A DNA stretch of 64,000 nt from Cryptomeria japonica. Taxonomy: Eukaryota; Streptophyta; Pinopsida; Cupressales; Cupressaceae. Under the pieces are notes generated by a model, which saw only the letters and a list, made by a program, of their open reading frames with translations, ran no database searches and had not been told where the DNA came from. The first letter of the stretch is position 1, and the number at the start of each line of letters is the position of its first letter. The position numbers and the translations under genes are program-made. This document shows positions 48,007 through 60,842 of the stretch, one piece after another. The stretch is from assembly GCF_030272615.1 (NCBI RefSeq), contig NC_081414.1, positions 519,133,185 to 519,197,184 of the forward strand, in the 5' to 3' direction.

Positions 48007-51000
48007 TTTGGTATTAGAGCCCATGTTGCAAACATTGGGATCTCTGGTGTCGCGTGTGCCCTTTATTGGTTTTGAGGTGTATCGACCTTATGTGTATGCT
48101 TGTCCTCCTTTTGCATTTGAGTGATTGAGCAGACCTCGACTGGTGTGTAACGTGTGTGTTCACACCTTGTTTTCACCTTCTTGATGTTGGTGTTTGAGTG
48201 TTTATATGTGCATTGTTTGCTTATTGATGTCTTGGTTTACGATTACTCATATTTTGGAATAAGAATCGTATGTACCTCCCTTTTTGAGTGTTGTACTCGT
48301 TAGACTAATCCATTTGGGTTGGTCTGTGCTTGTCTTGATTCTGAAAGTGCGAATTGTGTTTGTTTAAGATTATGATCTAGCTTAGTGTGTTCCACTGAAG
48401 GACTAGAATGGCAAATATTGAATGCTTATTATGTAGAAAATTAAATGATCATCACCATTCCTCTCTCTCTTTCTGGAGATTAAAATGATTAGGATATGTG
48501 TAATTATCTCTGAATTGAGTTTCTTGTTTGCTAGAGAAAAGGGTGTGACTTCTTGAACCCTTGTGTGAGCCTTATGACGCTTATGTTTTTAGATTATTAA
48601 AAGGGCTTTGGGTTTAAAAATTTATTTTGGGTGAATGGGAGAAAACTGTATGTGTACGTTTAAAGAATTCTCCATGTGTATTTTGTAGGAGTAGCATAAT
48701 TAAATTCTATCTTAGTAATGTGCATTAATATGCGGATAGTTGAATTATGTGAAACTGCTTGGCTTGTAGAAGAAGTATTGAAAGGAGCATGTTATTGTAA
48801 CTTCGAGAAAGTATTAATGTGTTCCTCGAAAGATTGTTTTATGTGTTTCATTAAACCAGTTGATTGAAGATTTATTTTAGCAAATGCTCCATTGAACCCG
48901 CTTTTGGGTATATGTAATTACCTTAATGTGTTTAGAAAGTGCGGATGAAAAGTTGTTTGATGTGCATGCATTAATATGCTTTATTTGGGTAAATAGCTCC
49001 TCGCTTACCTTTTTATCGTAATTTGATTTTAATGATAGGTTGCAAGTTATGACATGTGTCTGTATTGTATTATATAGTGATTGTTCTTAAGAGGTCTTGC
49101 ATTATCGAAAAGATTGCCTCTCTTGATCTCTGTTTTGTTTGGGAAACTAGAACCTCCTGTTGCAACCATAACTATTGGAAGTGTTTTGTTAGGCTGATTG
49201 TCATCCTTCTAAACGGTAGCGAAATGAACACTGTGTAATTAAAATGATAGGCTTATAGTGAGGAATTTTATATTATAGTGTGGTCTTGTTTGATCTTGTG
49301 TCTTTGTAGGAAACAGTTTGATTATCAAACTCTCTTTCCCTTCTCTTTGCCTAATCATAAGATTTTAGAAATGGTATTAAAGAATGCATTGATTTAAATA
49401 GAATGTTTATAAAACATGTGAAATTGTATGTTTGCATTTGGCTTCATATTGAAAGATGAAAGTCTTAAGCTTTAGAAATGAATTTGCGTAGCTAGTAATT
49501 TAATTGCGAATGCTTAGTGAAATTTGATAAGATATAGGAATGATGTTATTTCCTTATGTAATTGTGAATTGTTAATAATTTCAGTACTTGTATCTAGAGT
49601 AAACTTTATTCAGTTATTTATGTAGAAAGCATAATTGAAATCTTCCTTGTATAGATGTTAGCGTACTGAAAAGTACTCCCCGTGAATGTGACTAAACCAG
49701 TACTGGTGTTTTTGTGTGCATTGTAAGAAACCAGTGCTTATTATATGTGCCCATGGATTGGTGAAGTAATCAACCATGGAGGATATGTTGCTTATGAGTA
49801 TGGGAAACCATACTGTTTATGTGATGTTGCTTATTTGCTTCCCTGCTGAGTACCAAACCTCGGGTTGTGGGTAACTCAGTATGTTAAGGGGTAGTATTCG
49901 AAGTAACCGTTCCTTGAATAGTATGGATTGGCGTACGAGTAATGTCGGCGAGAAGCGACTTTAGCTTCTCTACTTCGAGGAATGATATAGTTGTACTATT
50001 AAACTGTATCAAAGGTGTACTCAATACTTTCCCTTTTGATGAATCTATTTATAGGTTTATATGTGATAGCCTATCCCTCTCCTTTATTTGAGCATATGGA
50101 TGGTGATTCTTGTGTATAGTGATGGTGTAATTTGGAGGATCCTTTGCCTTGTCTTCATGAAAGGTAGGTTTATTCGCATGTGCTGCCAGTTAGTATGTGT
50201 TGGTGGGCATGTGGGTGGACCCTAGTCATGTATACCTCTGACTTATGGCGAGTATCCTTCTAGATACGTCGCTATGCGGGATGTGACCTGCGCGTGCTTG
50301 TTTCCGTGAGGTACACTACCATGCGGGATATGTCCATTGCGTGTTTTCTCCGCTTGGGGTATTGCCATGCCACGTGACGACGTGATGCGGGGTGTTGTCG
50401 AGGTGCACACCACCATGCCATGTGGGTAGTGTGACTATGTTGCACCACATGATGAGCTACTGCAATAGCTAGTCAGTTGTCCCTTCCTTCCTTGTTGGTG
50501 GCTAGATGTTAGTCACACAGTGATGTTATGTGCAGTTGTGATATTCTTATTATTTCTTTGGGGACCAGCAATTTATTTTACTTTGACTTTGAAGGTTTAG
50601 CCATGATCTGGTGATCTTTTGCACTTTGGATTTGGTGTTGCAATTCCGGATTATTTTCTTACCTTACTGTTGGAATTGATGATTTATTATCTTTATTCAT
50701 CTGTACTTTGGTGGCTGAACTGGTTTATCCTTATTATTTTCGTATGTTGGTCTTGTGTTGAAATGTGAAATTCCTCTCCAAAGATGTATGACACGGATTT
50801 GGTAGAGAGTGTGCGAGGAAGTTGATGTAGGGAACCTTGAGGATGGGGGTATGTGAGGCTGTTATGTAGCTAGGATCCACTACTTACCTATGTGTGGTGA
50901 CTATCTCTTGGAGGCTAACCACCTTGCTCAACAAGGGATATTCACAAAGGTCTTGTATGGAAGGTAGCACCGCTAAGGTGTGCCTAGCACCATTGAGCCT

Positions 51001-51709
51001 TGAGTGAGATATTGGATGTTTATGATCATATTGTTGTTCTGAGATTAGGCATAGAGATGCTGATCATGCATGTTATCTTTGACCGAGCATTAGACATGCT
51101 CACATGTGGCCATTTGTGTTATGCATTCTAGTTATGTGGATGGTTATTATTTGTATCATGGAGTAAATTGTGTTAACTTGTCACTATGTTATGGGACATA
51201 GTCTTTGGAAAGGTTTTTATATGCCTGCCAAGTGTAATCAATTGAGTTATGTATGTTGCTCTTATTTCATGAAAGTTAATTTGGTTGTAGAAATTGATAT
51301 TTTAAGCTAGTTCTATTCAATAAAATTTTACGATAGAGATGGATTGGTAAAGGAAATTGGTCATGATGCCATGTTTTCTGGTCATGTTTGATAGATGATT
51401 ATAGTAATTGTTGTTTACCTCTTTGTAATGCTTTGATTTGGTGTAATGAAAGGAAGAAAATTCTTGTTTCTCTGCTATGATTGTGGATAATTCCTAGAAT
51501 ATTTTAAGGAATGTACAGATTTAGATGTATCTTACCAATGGCTAATGGCGTTTGTAAAGGATTTTGTAATAAACATTTCATTTATTTATGGAAAGATTTC
51601 TATGTGCAATTTGATCTTTGTTGAATGAGTTTCAGGGCTGATGCGTACGACATGTTCTCCATCTAACCTTACAACTTCCAGGAGTAAGTCGGAACCTAGG
51701 GGGGGAGAA
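48007..51709 (+). other. LARD internal domain, non-coding
   Basis: There are 3.7 kb between the LTRs. The primer site TGGTATTAGAGC (48009-48020) differs from the standard by one C-to-T change. The polypurine tract GGGGGGGAGA at 51699-51707 ends next to the 3' LTR. No frame longer than about 60 codons and no gag or pol motif is seen. A moderately GC-rich part near 50200-50460 repeats words such as CCATGC, GCGGGATGTG and CACCATGCCATG, which may form RNA structure. Confidence 0.8.
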
Positions 51710-54700
51710 TGTACTACCCCTGCCCTAATCAATTTCTAATCTCAGTTTAATCTTGGTTAGTTTATCTTAATATAATGATTATAGTCAGATGTTTGATTTA
51801 ATGCATAGCTGTTGATGTGGTTCCCACACTAGTTGTATGCAAGTTGTTTAGTGTTCCTATTTCATGGTATTAATATTGGGCTAATGCTTTCATTAAATTT
51901 TATATATGTATGCATGTATGACTCTTGGTTGCAGGAGATTTCAGGTACAACGCTGCATGAGTGCGAGGTTCGTCTTCACCTAAATTTACAGGTTTGAGTG
52001 TACCTCTTTAATCCTTAGAGTTGGATTAGGTGGTCGTAAGACCCTAGTTGACCTTAGTCGTGCTCACGTGAGCATCGTCAGTCATCGTCGGTAATCCCTT
52101 TTTGGTTGGGTTTGCGAGTCGTCTGTTTGGTTGACTTTCTCGATTTGCGTGCTTGGTGTGTTTGGTTAAATTGATTAATTAGTCCTTAGTAATTATTTTG
52201 ATTAAATATGTATTCGTGCATTAGAGATTAATGGACTTGATTAATCGGGATTTCGTTATGCGATTTTTTTATCGATTTTGGATTGCTCGTTTTAAATTGG
52301 GAGCAAGTTCAGTTAAATAGTTAATTTAAATATTAAACGCATTTTGGATATGCTATTGAAAAGAAAGTTTTGTATTTAAGTGCAATAGATTTAATTGTAT
52401 TCTGTTGGCTTATTAAATTAGAAAGGTTAAATTGAATTAAATGAGGAAATCGATTTTTTTTAATTGTAAAGCAATTTATTTTGTTGATATAGTTGGAAAA
52501 AGAATTATTTTTGAGAATTAATTTTAAATAAAAATTTTAATTCCCAAAAATGGAATTTTTGGTCAACTCTTCCATATAACCTAATTTTTTGGAAAAATTT
52601 TGGAGGATGGACATTTTGTTTTGGAAAATATTTGGTTGGAGAATGTTTTTGGGATGAAATTTGGGGGGATTTTGGAAGAAATTTGCTTGGAGCTTGCAGG
52701 TTGGGGCTCTCCTCTGATCTTGCCAGGATTGCTAAATCAGGTAGGCCTCTGGTTATTTCTTGGTTCCTTGCATAAAGAAAATCATTTTGGTGTTTATGAA
52801 AATATGGTTGAAGTTTAAAAAGAAAAAATAGGGATGAAATGGAAACCAAATTTGGGGTTGGCTGTTCTTAGGCAAATCTGCCTAAGACTCCATTGAATCC
52901 CCCTTATATAAGTTGAAGAATGAAATTGTTTTGGGGGTTTTATTATTCCTCATTTTGTTTGGGTATTGGAAACCCATTTGTTTTTGTAAGAAGAAAACCC
53001 ATCAATTTTATTGATACCAAAACATATTTGCTTGTAAACCGAAACTTATTATGAACCGAAATCTATAAACAATTTTTGAATCGTTGTTTTTTTCCAAAAT
53101 CGAGCGAACTGTGTGTTTTTTTTTTTAAATTAAATTATTGGCAAGTTTCATTGGGGTTCGGAGGGCGGGGAGCGGAGCTCCACCCACCTTCTCCCCCTTA
53201 CCCTACTCTCATCCGCCGCTAATAGGGACCCCGAGTTCATTGCGGTGGCCACAGGGGCCGCGGCAGCCGCAAGGCACCGCGGAACCTACGACCCCCGCCA
53301 GTGGCGCCGCCGCATGATTCCCTATGGCGGGGGTTTGGGACGCCCAGCCGCATGTTGGGAGGTGGGCCGGCCCTCGCGGCCCCCTTAAAATGCTTGGTTT
53401 TAATTAGTTTTTTATAAAAGAATGTTTTTTTTTTTATGTATTTTTTTGTTGTTCAAAAAAAATAAATATAATATGTTAATATTATTTCATGTTAAGTTTT
53501 AATTAGATTTTTAATTAGGATAATGTGGCATAATCATAGTTAATGATAATTTGACATTAATTAATTATATAGTGGAATTTATATATTAATTAACAGTCAA
53601 TTTCATTTTATGTTTAGTGCACATTGTCTAATTAAATTCTAGAACTCCTAATCTCGCAATTAATTATTAATTGGTTATATTTTGGACTCATCTTAGATTA
53701 ATAAATTTATATCTTACCTCCTAGCTGATTAGAGTATTTGGCTAATTGAGGTAGTATTGTTTAAAAATCAAATAGAATATTATGTTAATGGAAAATTATT
53801 GAAATATGATATTATTACCAAGTGATGATGTTAAATATTATCCAAGAACATATCATTTGAGTAATTGTGAAGTAAGTGAAATATTTTATCGTTGGGTAAT
53901 TGAATTTTATCGATGTGCTTTTGGAAATTTTAAATTAGTTAGTTAATGGTTGTTTATATTATATTCTTGCGAAATTGGTTAAAGAACTCATTATGGCTTA
54001 ATATGTCTATTCGATGCTATGAACATCAGTGAGTTAGAAAACCAAGAATAACCTATACCTAGATGAGGTAGATAATTGCTTTAATATAGACTCTGTGGAA
54101 AATCTTGATCGACATTTAATGTCTAGATTAATTTGGAGAAAGATTGTATCTGTTGAATGTTGCCTTTGCGAGTTTAATTTCTGTATTCGCTTTTAATTAT
54201 GAAATGGCAAGAGTGCTTTGTTTGATAGGTCCCTATCGTATGGAATGATTTGGGGTACCTGTTTCTGTCCTCGATTTTGAGTTGACTATTGTTTTGTGGT
54301 TGTGTCATCATTGGTCATATCCTTTGTGTAGGTGTCGAATGATGAGTCGTGTTTGACCAGTTGGTTGTTCCCTCTTTCTTGAACTCCATTCGTCTGACCA
54401 TGTGTATTCTTTAGGTTTGAGTTCGTCTGAGTTTAGTCTAGTGTCGTATGGGAAAGTGGCTTTCGATTGGGGGCTGCACCCAAAGTGGCTGCTGGGTAAC
54501 CCGTCGAAAGTGTGTCTAATAAGTGATAACCTGTCAGTAGATTAGAAGGTAATCTCTAAGTAAGATAATGTGCCTCACACATGGGACGAGTGCTAACATA
54601 GACCTGAAATGCTGTGAGAAGGCCTGAAATGGCAAACCATCATCCTTGTCTTCACGAGAGGATGTGTGGGTCCACATGAGGCTTGGATGGGCCGGAGGCT

Positions 54701-55866
54701 CAGATTAGGTTGCTACGGTATCCACTGTATGGGGCCGGGACCTATGAAGACCTGCCATGGTAACCGTACCAGGTTGTGTGATGACACTTGTCCCTACGTT
54801 CACTAGTGTGTTGTCGTTTTGTCCTGTTAGGAGTACCTTTGTGGGTCATCCTTTTGTCTCTGCCCTTGTGAGTATCAGTTTCTTGTTAGACCTTGGGTGG
54901 TGATGGCTCAGTCTTGTGGATGCTCTTCTGGACCTTTGTATTAGCTTTGATTATGTTCAGCTGGGCCCTATTCTTTTCAGGGATTGTTTATGTATTAATG
55001 GACCGATGTGGTCGTGTGTATATTGTTTATATTCGCCTTGATGGCCGGATTGTAATGGTGTAACCTCATGTATTCTTAACTTTATTAATTATCAGAGGGG
55101 TCTTGTAGTTGAGAAGACCTGGAGATGTAGTCCTTTAGGGGTGAACTCCGAGATCATTATGGTGTTATGTGATGTATTCTCTTATGTTTCCTTTATTCAG
55201 TTTTATCATGTATGAATAGCTTACGTTAGAATGTATAAGTGGATAAGATGGAATTAACTTTAAATGCTTATATTCAGTCCTTTCTTGAATGCCATGTTGA
55301 TCGAATGCGTAAGTGGGTTAGATGAGAATTATCATAGATGCTAGTATGTAATCGTCTTTTAAAATGTATTAAATTGGAATATGAAAGAATGTAACTTAGA
55401 GTATTGGAATATATATTTTGTTGTTGTTAAGGAAATTTAGTATGCTTGAAAGATCTCTTATGTTTATGATGGAATTCTAGTGTGTTAGGATATTAGATGT
55501 ATGGCTTGTAATTTTAAATGAAAAGCTTGAATGAAGATTATGAATAGATCTTAATGGATGAGTCATTGCTTGTGAAATTATATTTCCATGTTCTGAAAGA
55601 AATTATCTTGATTAAGAATTATCTTGTTATTAAGATAATTAGCTTATTGGATTAATTGTGTGAGTTAAGTGAGTTGTGAAATTTAAGTAATCTCGTTGGG
55701 AAACTCTTTAGGTGTTAGTTGATGTCTTCATCTATTTAAATCTGAATCTTTGATATCTTGTTGTATCTTAATGTGGTGTAACTTAAAAAAAATAAAATAA
55801 AAATTATTGCACTCTATTCTTGTGTTATGGCTTAATCCCTTCGGGGTTTCCTGGCGGGGCATTACA
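51710..55866 (+). repeat. LARD 3' LTR
   Basis: The 4,157-bp LTR follows the polypurine tract and ends GGCGGGGCATTACA, followed by the TGATA duplication. It includes the GC island at 53150-53390. Confidence 0.93.
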
Positions 55867-56211
55867 TGATATTTCTAGTTGGTATTTGAAGATGATGAAA
55901 ACTGATGAAATGTGTAAAACTCAATGAAGTTTATACCTAATATTAAAAAAAATAAATGGAACAAGAATTGATATGTTCTTTTAATTATTAAAGTAATTTT
56001 TTCAATTATTGAAAAATAAATCAAATCAGGGGTTTCACCTCCCACCACAAAACTATATGTAAATAATATTGTTTTCCTTTGATTTTGAAATATGTTTTAG
56101 ATGACATCCACGGCTAGTACAGAAAAGAAAAAAAATCTGATTTCAATGTATATTTTCACTGTTATAACAATTCAAAGTCAAAGTTTCCTGAAATCGATAG
56201 TTTTTCGTATC

Positions 56212-59200
56212 TGTGAGGCCCTACCCCGACTCATCCTAGCATTTCAGTATTTTTCATGTTGAGACTATTATGGATGCTTTAGTTTTATGCATTATGGATT
56301 TGGAACTTATATGATTCCATGATTTGGATAACATTGATATATATTGATGATTCATTTCTATGCATTATAGATATAGAACTATATATGATTCTAGAATAGG
56401 ATTACTTTGTGATGATGTATGTCATTATTGGAATTGCAGGACTTTACTATGATGATAGAAATAGGATGCATGTTTTATGTATGGATCAGAATTATGTGGA
56501 TTGTGATAATTGCTTATGTGGATTTATTTGGATATAAGATATATCAATTTGTTTAAATGTAAATTGTATGTAGAGTGTTTGATGTGTATTCTTATTCATG
56601 TGTTTAATATTATATGAAGTTATTGGAATTACTAATGTGTAATTAAGATGTGCAGGAAAATTACCCATGTGACCATGGAAATATTATGGAGAACCAAACC
56701 TAGACCTATGTACGTTCGTAAAGCTAGGGGATGTCTATTTGGAGAGACAACACCCCATATGTATCGTATTTTATTTGTAATAGTAAATGATGCATGTGTG
56801 TTAAATTTTATTTATTGATTTATTTAAATCCAACAAGAGACAATTTCCATGTGTAAGTTTGTAATATATTCTATTGTGTCACTTGACACATGTGTTGATT
56901 TATGTCTTGAATTTTGACTTGTCTCTTGAAGGGAGTTGTTCAACTATAGTTTTTTTCAAACATTTGAATGCGGTTCTAAATTTTCCTTGGGTAGAGAGTC
57001 TTTGGAGTGGTCAACATAGGTTTGACCTGAAATTTAACTTCAGATGGGTTTATAAGGGGTCAAATGGACTCCTAGGGGTAGTTTAAAGGTGTTTCCTAAA
57101 GCCCATAAGGTATACCTATGGGTTAGGAGTATTTTTAGGCATGTGCCTACTCCCATGTGATTGTTTAGTCACCTCAAAAAGTGAGTCTCCTAAGGTGAGC
57201 GAAAATTGAAATTAGAAGGTGCCATCTAGGCTAGATAACCTTCCCTTTTGATGAGAGATCCTTTTTGATCTTTTTCTTACTTCTTCCTTTTTTAGTTTTA
57301 GAAACTTCTGAGAACTCTCACTGAGGTCTTCTTAGGCAAGAATGAGAGATTTTGGGGGTAATCACCCACTCTCCATTTTTGGAGACTATGCATTTTGAAA
57401 AGTTGGTTTTTGGATTCAAAATTTGGCTAAGTGTAGAAGGGAGGATTGTGGATTTGGGATGCTCATCCTCAAACTAGTTCTAGCATACCTTTGGGCAGAT
57501 TGAAGGTTAGTTCATCTCTTTGCTTTCATTTTTTTACGTTGCATGTCTATGTTGGAAAGTTTGGTTGTATGTGAAAGTGATTCTCTTGTATTTTCTTTTG
57601 TGAGAATTATTATTATGCAATCTATCTTTTATTTTCTTGTATGGATTTTCTGTGTTTTGGGAGTAACCAAGGCCTTCTACTCTTGGGAGAGTAGTATGGT
57701 CTTATGGGTCGTAGAAGTTTGACAACCCTCAAGTGAGAGACTCTCATTATGAGAGTGAACTCAAGGGGTGTATATGTGACCCTTGTTGCATGGCCTGGTT
57801 TGTGCATTTGGGGGTCATAAGGGGAGAAAGTATGGCATGAATGCCTTGGGGGGCATAAGGAATGTGGGTTAATGAGCTTATGAAATATCTTTGTTTGCCA
57901 TGAGGTGGCATTGTGATCTACCATTCTTGTAGTCTCCTCAGGGTATTTGGTCCACTATCACCCATGTAAAATCATCACATTTTGTGATGAGGTGTAGCCT
58001 TGGTTGGGAAAGTGTTATTGAGTGTTTTTCCCTTGCTTGTTGTGTTTGCATGTCTGTAACCTATCTAGGGCTTGGTTCTCCAAGCTCAGGGGTGGCTTCT
58101 AGTAAGCCTAGGCTGGGAGGTGAGCACTTCATGGTCAAGCCTTATGATTTATTTGCAAGATTGCTTGGAAAGAAAAGAAAAAGACAAGTTAGGAGTTGCT
58201 GGTTTTTGTTCTTGATTTGCAGAAAAAGAATAAGAAAAGGGATGCTGTATTTTTCAGTTGCAGAAATGTAAATAAAAGTTGCATGTTGTATTTATTTTGA
58301 AAGGAATGTATTCATTTATTTAAAGTCCTGATTTAATAGAAAAGAGAGACTAGATGGGTATCTCACCCAATTGTAATGTTGACTATATTGCCTTTTAAAT
58401 AAACTTTAAAGAAATGCATTATTTTTATTAAGTATTATTTTGTTGCAAAAAAAATGAAATGTGTATTTCTGGATTTAGTTCCTATAGTTCTAAAAATAAT
58501 ATTTGTTGTGTATGTGTTATTTTGAAAATCAAGAAATTCATTTTATCCCCTTATGCATTTGAAATATTGGAAAAGAATGAAATAGAAAAGCATGTATGTT
58601 AGTAAGATGGAAATAAAACATTTAGTCCTATTTATGAAAATGCAAATATAGTTTATTAAATTCGATCATTTTCCCTTTTATTCATTCACAAAAAATAAAT
58701 CTAAAAAAATTAACATGCCTTTCAATGTTTTTCTAGACTAATATAGTTGTTGCTTAAATTTAATTAATTTTGTCATCTTCTCCTTTATTTATTGCAGAAT
58801 CAAAATTAAATAATGGCACTATAGATTTATGTCTAGATCTAAAAGATGAAATAAAAATATTGGTCTAATGCTATGATGCTAGTTATTTTAATAAGTTCCT
58901 GTAAATATTTAAAGAAAAAAAAATATATAACATTATACATTTATGAAAATCTATATTAAACCTACCTGTGACTTAACCATGGTTAGATTATATATATATA
59001 TATTTAAATAAATATATATTTTTTGTTATATATTTAAAAAAACAAAAAAAAAAAAAGAAGGATTTTTAATTTATTTAAAAAAATAAAAACAAAACTAAGT
59101 AAACTAAGGGAGCCTCGCGCCCCCCGCGCTGTGGGCGGTGACCCCTAGCGGCGGCTGTAGTTGCCACTGTGGGCCGCAACCCACAGTCGAGGAGGCTTCA

Positions 59201-60262
59201 CCCCCTCCTTGTGGGTGGTGTCCCATAGCGACGGTGTCGCCGTGGCTGTGAGTTGCATCTCACAGCGGTGGCCAAGGCCACCTCTGTGGGCTGCGACCCA
59301 CAGGCACGGCTACGGCCATCCCTACAGGGAGCTCTCCCCCATGACCACCGCCACCACCGCCCATTCCACTTTGACACCGCCGCTACCTGCATAGAACCTC
59401 CACCTCTAGCCGCCATGCCTTTAGCCCCTCCTCCCTGCAACAAAAGAATATGAAACCCTAACCTGGTTAGGGTTAGGATATATCAAAAATTATAAAAGGA
59501 ATAAAAGAAATGGGGTTTGAAAGGGGCATTTTATAATATTTTTATTAGGGTTCATGTGTATTTTTTTATAATAATGTTTGTTTAAAGAAAATAAAATAAA
59601 TTTAAATATATATATATATATATATAGTTAAGAATATGAATGTACACATCTAACATTAGTTTAATTATTTTATTTGTACATTCATATTTTATGACCGATT
59701 ATATAAACATTAAATATGATGTTTTTAAATTGTAATTATTTTTGGAGATTAATTACTTAGGAACTTATAATAACTTTATAAGTTATTTTGACTATAAGGG
59801 GTTATTTAATCCACCTAAATTCAGGCCATTCCAGGCTAAATTTTATAGGGAAATTTTCATTATGGATTTAATTGACCCTTTAGTCGAATTAGATTAATCA
59901 AATTTTAATTATTGTTAAAATAAAATATAGGCATTAATAATCTAAGTGCTAGGACTAATTTATTTAGTTCCTAAAAGCAATTAATGGATATTGGAGATTA
60001 ATACTACCTTTGTCAATTAATTTAGAGATTTTTGGTTAAATTAATTTACTGATTAAAATTGATGAGATAATAAATAACTCTTTTAGAATTCCGCATTTAA
60101 TTTAAATTATTTTCGCTTACTTGAGTTAGAGGTTAGAGTTAACTCAAAACATTGTTAAGACAAAACTTGTTAGTACATTTCATATTAGCGAATTTAATGT
60201 TATTAGGTTGTTATTTTAAAAAATAATTTATCCCGTTTGTGCCCAAAAGTTTGGGCATGACA
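56212..60262. mobile_element. Giant solo LTR, second family
   Basis: The sequence starts TGTGAGGCCCTACCCC and ends TTTGGGCATGACA, 4,051 bp. It is flanked by a perfect 5-bp duplication GTATC (56207-56211 and 60263-60267). The left arm shows the empty site, where the two sides are joined (35270-35280). It has TG/CA ends typical of gypsy LTRs, no second copy and no internal region, so it is read as a solo LTR. It is not obviously homologous to the LARD LTR but shares its size and a GC-rich island. Orientation is undetermined. Short frames (56874-57086, 57622-57924, 57984-58271) have no recognisable motif. Confidence 0.8.
59105..59445. repeat. GC-rich quasi-palindrome array in solo LTR
   Basis: Quasi-palindromes such as CTGTGGGCCGCAACCCACAG recur at about 59128, 59166, 59208, 59245 and 59284, a spacing of 37-42 bp. 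The later part is CCACCGCC-rich. It lies inside an otherwise AT-rich LTR and is bounded by poly-A and (TA)n tracts. Confidence 0.75.
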
Positions 60263-60842
60263 GTATCCCATCAAATTTCCCCTATAAAAACTATAGAAAT
60301 CCCAAAAAAACTTATAAATTCTTGAAGAGGACTCTCTCCTCTAGTGTTATATATAATTTTTAAATTTTTCTGATATGATTTACTATTTTTTTTTTCTGAA
60401 TCAGAGTCTTCTCGAATGTTAATATACCTACCTGTAGTATTTTGTAATTTTAATATGCTAATTCTAATTGAAATTCTATAAAAATTATATGTCAACATTC
60501 CTCACTTCGAGCTCGCAAAAAGGGTATTTTTAGTTTTTTTTAAAATAAAATTTCATGGTCAAATTCTTAGCATAACTTGAAAGTTCTACAAATTGGGGGG
60601 TTTTGATGATCAAGCTGACTTCCCCAGCCTTCCCCTCATATATTATTGAGATGTTTTTTTAATTTTTCGAAAACAAAAAACAAAAAAGAAATCATAAAAT
60701 CTTCAAATTTATTTCTTGGAAGTTGATTTTTTTCAAGGAAGGAGACGATTTTTCGAAGGTGGTGCTTTTTTGCAGAGTTGATTTTTTTCTTAAGGACTAT
60801 TCACTTGCGATTCTAGGAAAGCAAATTTCAATACTTTGTGTA

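Larger units (their letters stand above)
43849..55866 (+). mobile_element. LARD-like LTR element, 12 kb, non-coding
   Basis: Two LTRs of 4,158 and 4,157 bp (43849-48006 and 51710-55866), starting TGTA.TACCCCTG and ending GGGGCATTACA, enclose 3.7 kb with a primer site, a polypurine tract and no coding frame. A perfect target duplication TGATA flanks it (43844-43848 and 55867-55871). LTR length, interior length and lack of gag-pol match the large retrotransposon derivative (LARD) class described in Triticeae. Differences between the LTRs are few (roughly 2-3% by eye, mostly C/T and G/A), so this is among the youngest insertions here. It must have been mobilised by another element's enzymes, probably gypsy. 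Confidence 0.92.

Noticed and set aside
57984-58271. 95-residue ORF with Arg/Lys-rich end
   Set aside because: Inside a solo LTR, no domain, and no splice or promoter support.
59161-59453. Overlapping GC-rich ORFs on both strands
   Set aside because: Stop-free only because the island is GC-rich; no motif is seen and the island is a repeat array.
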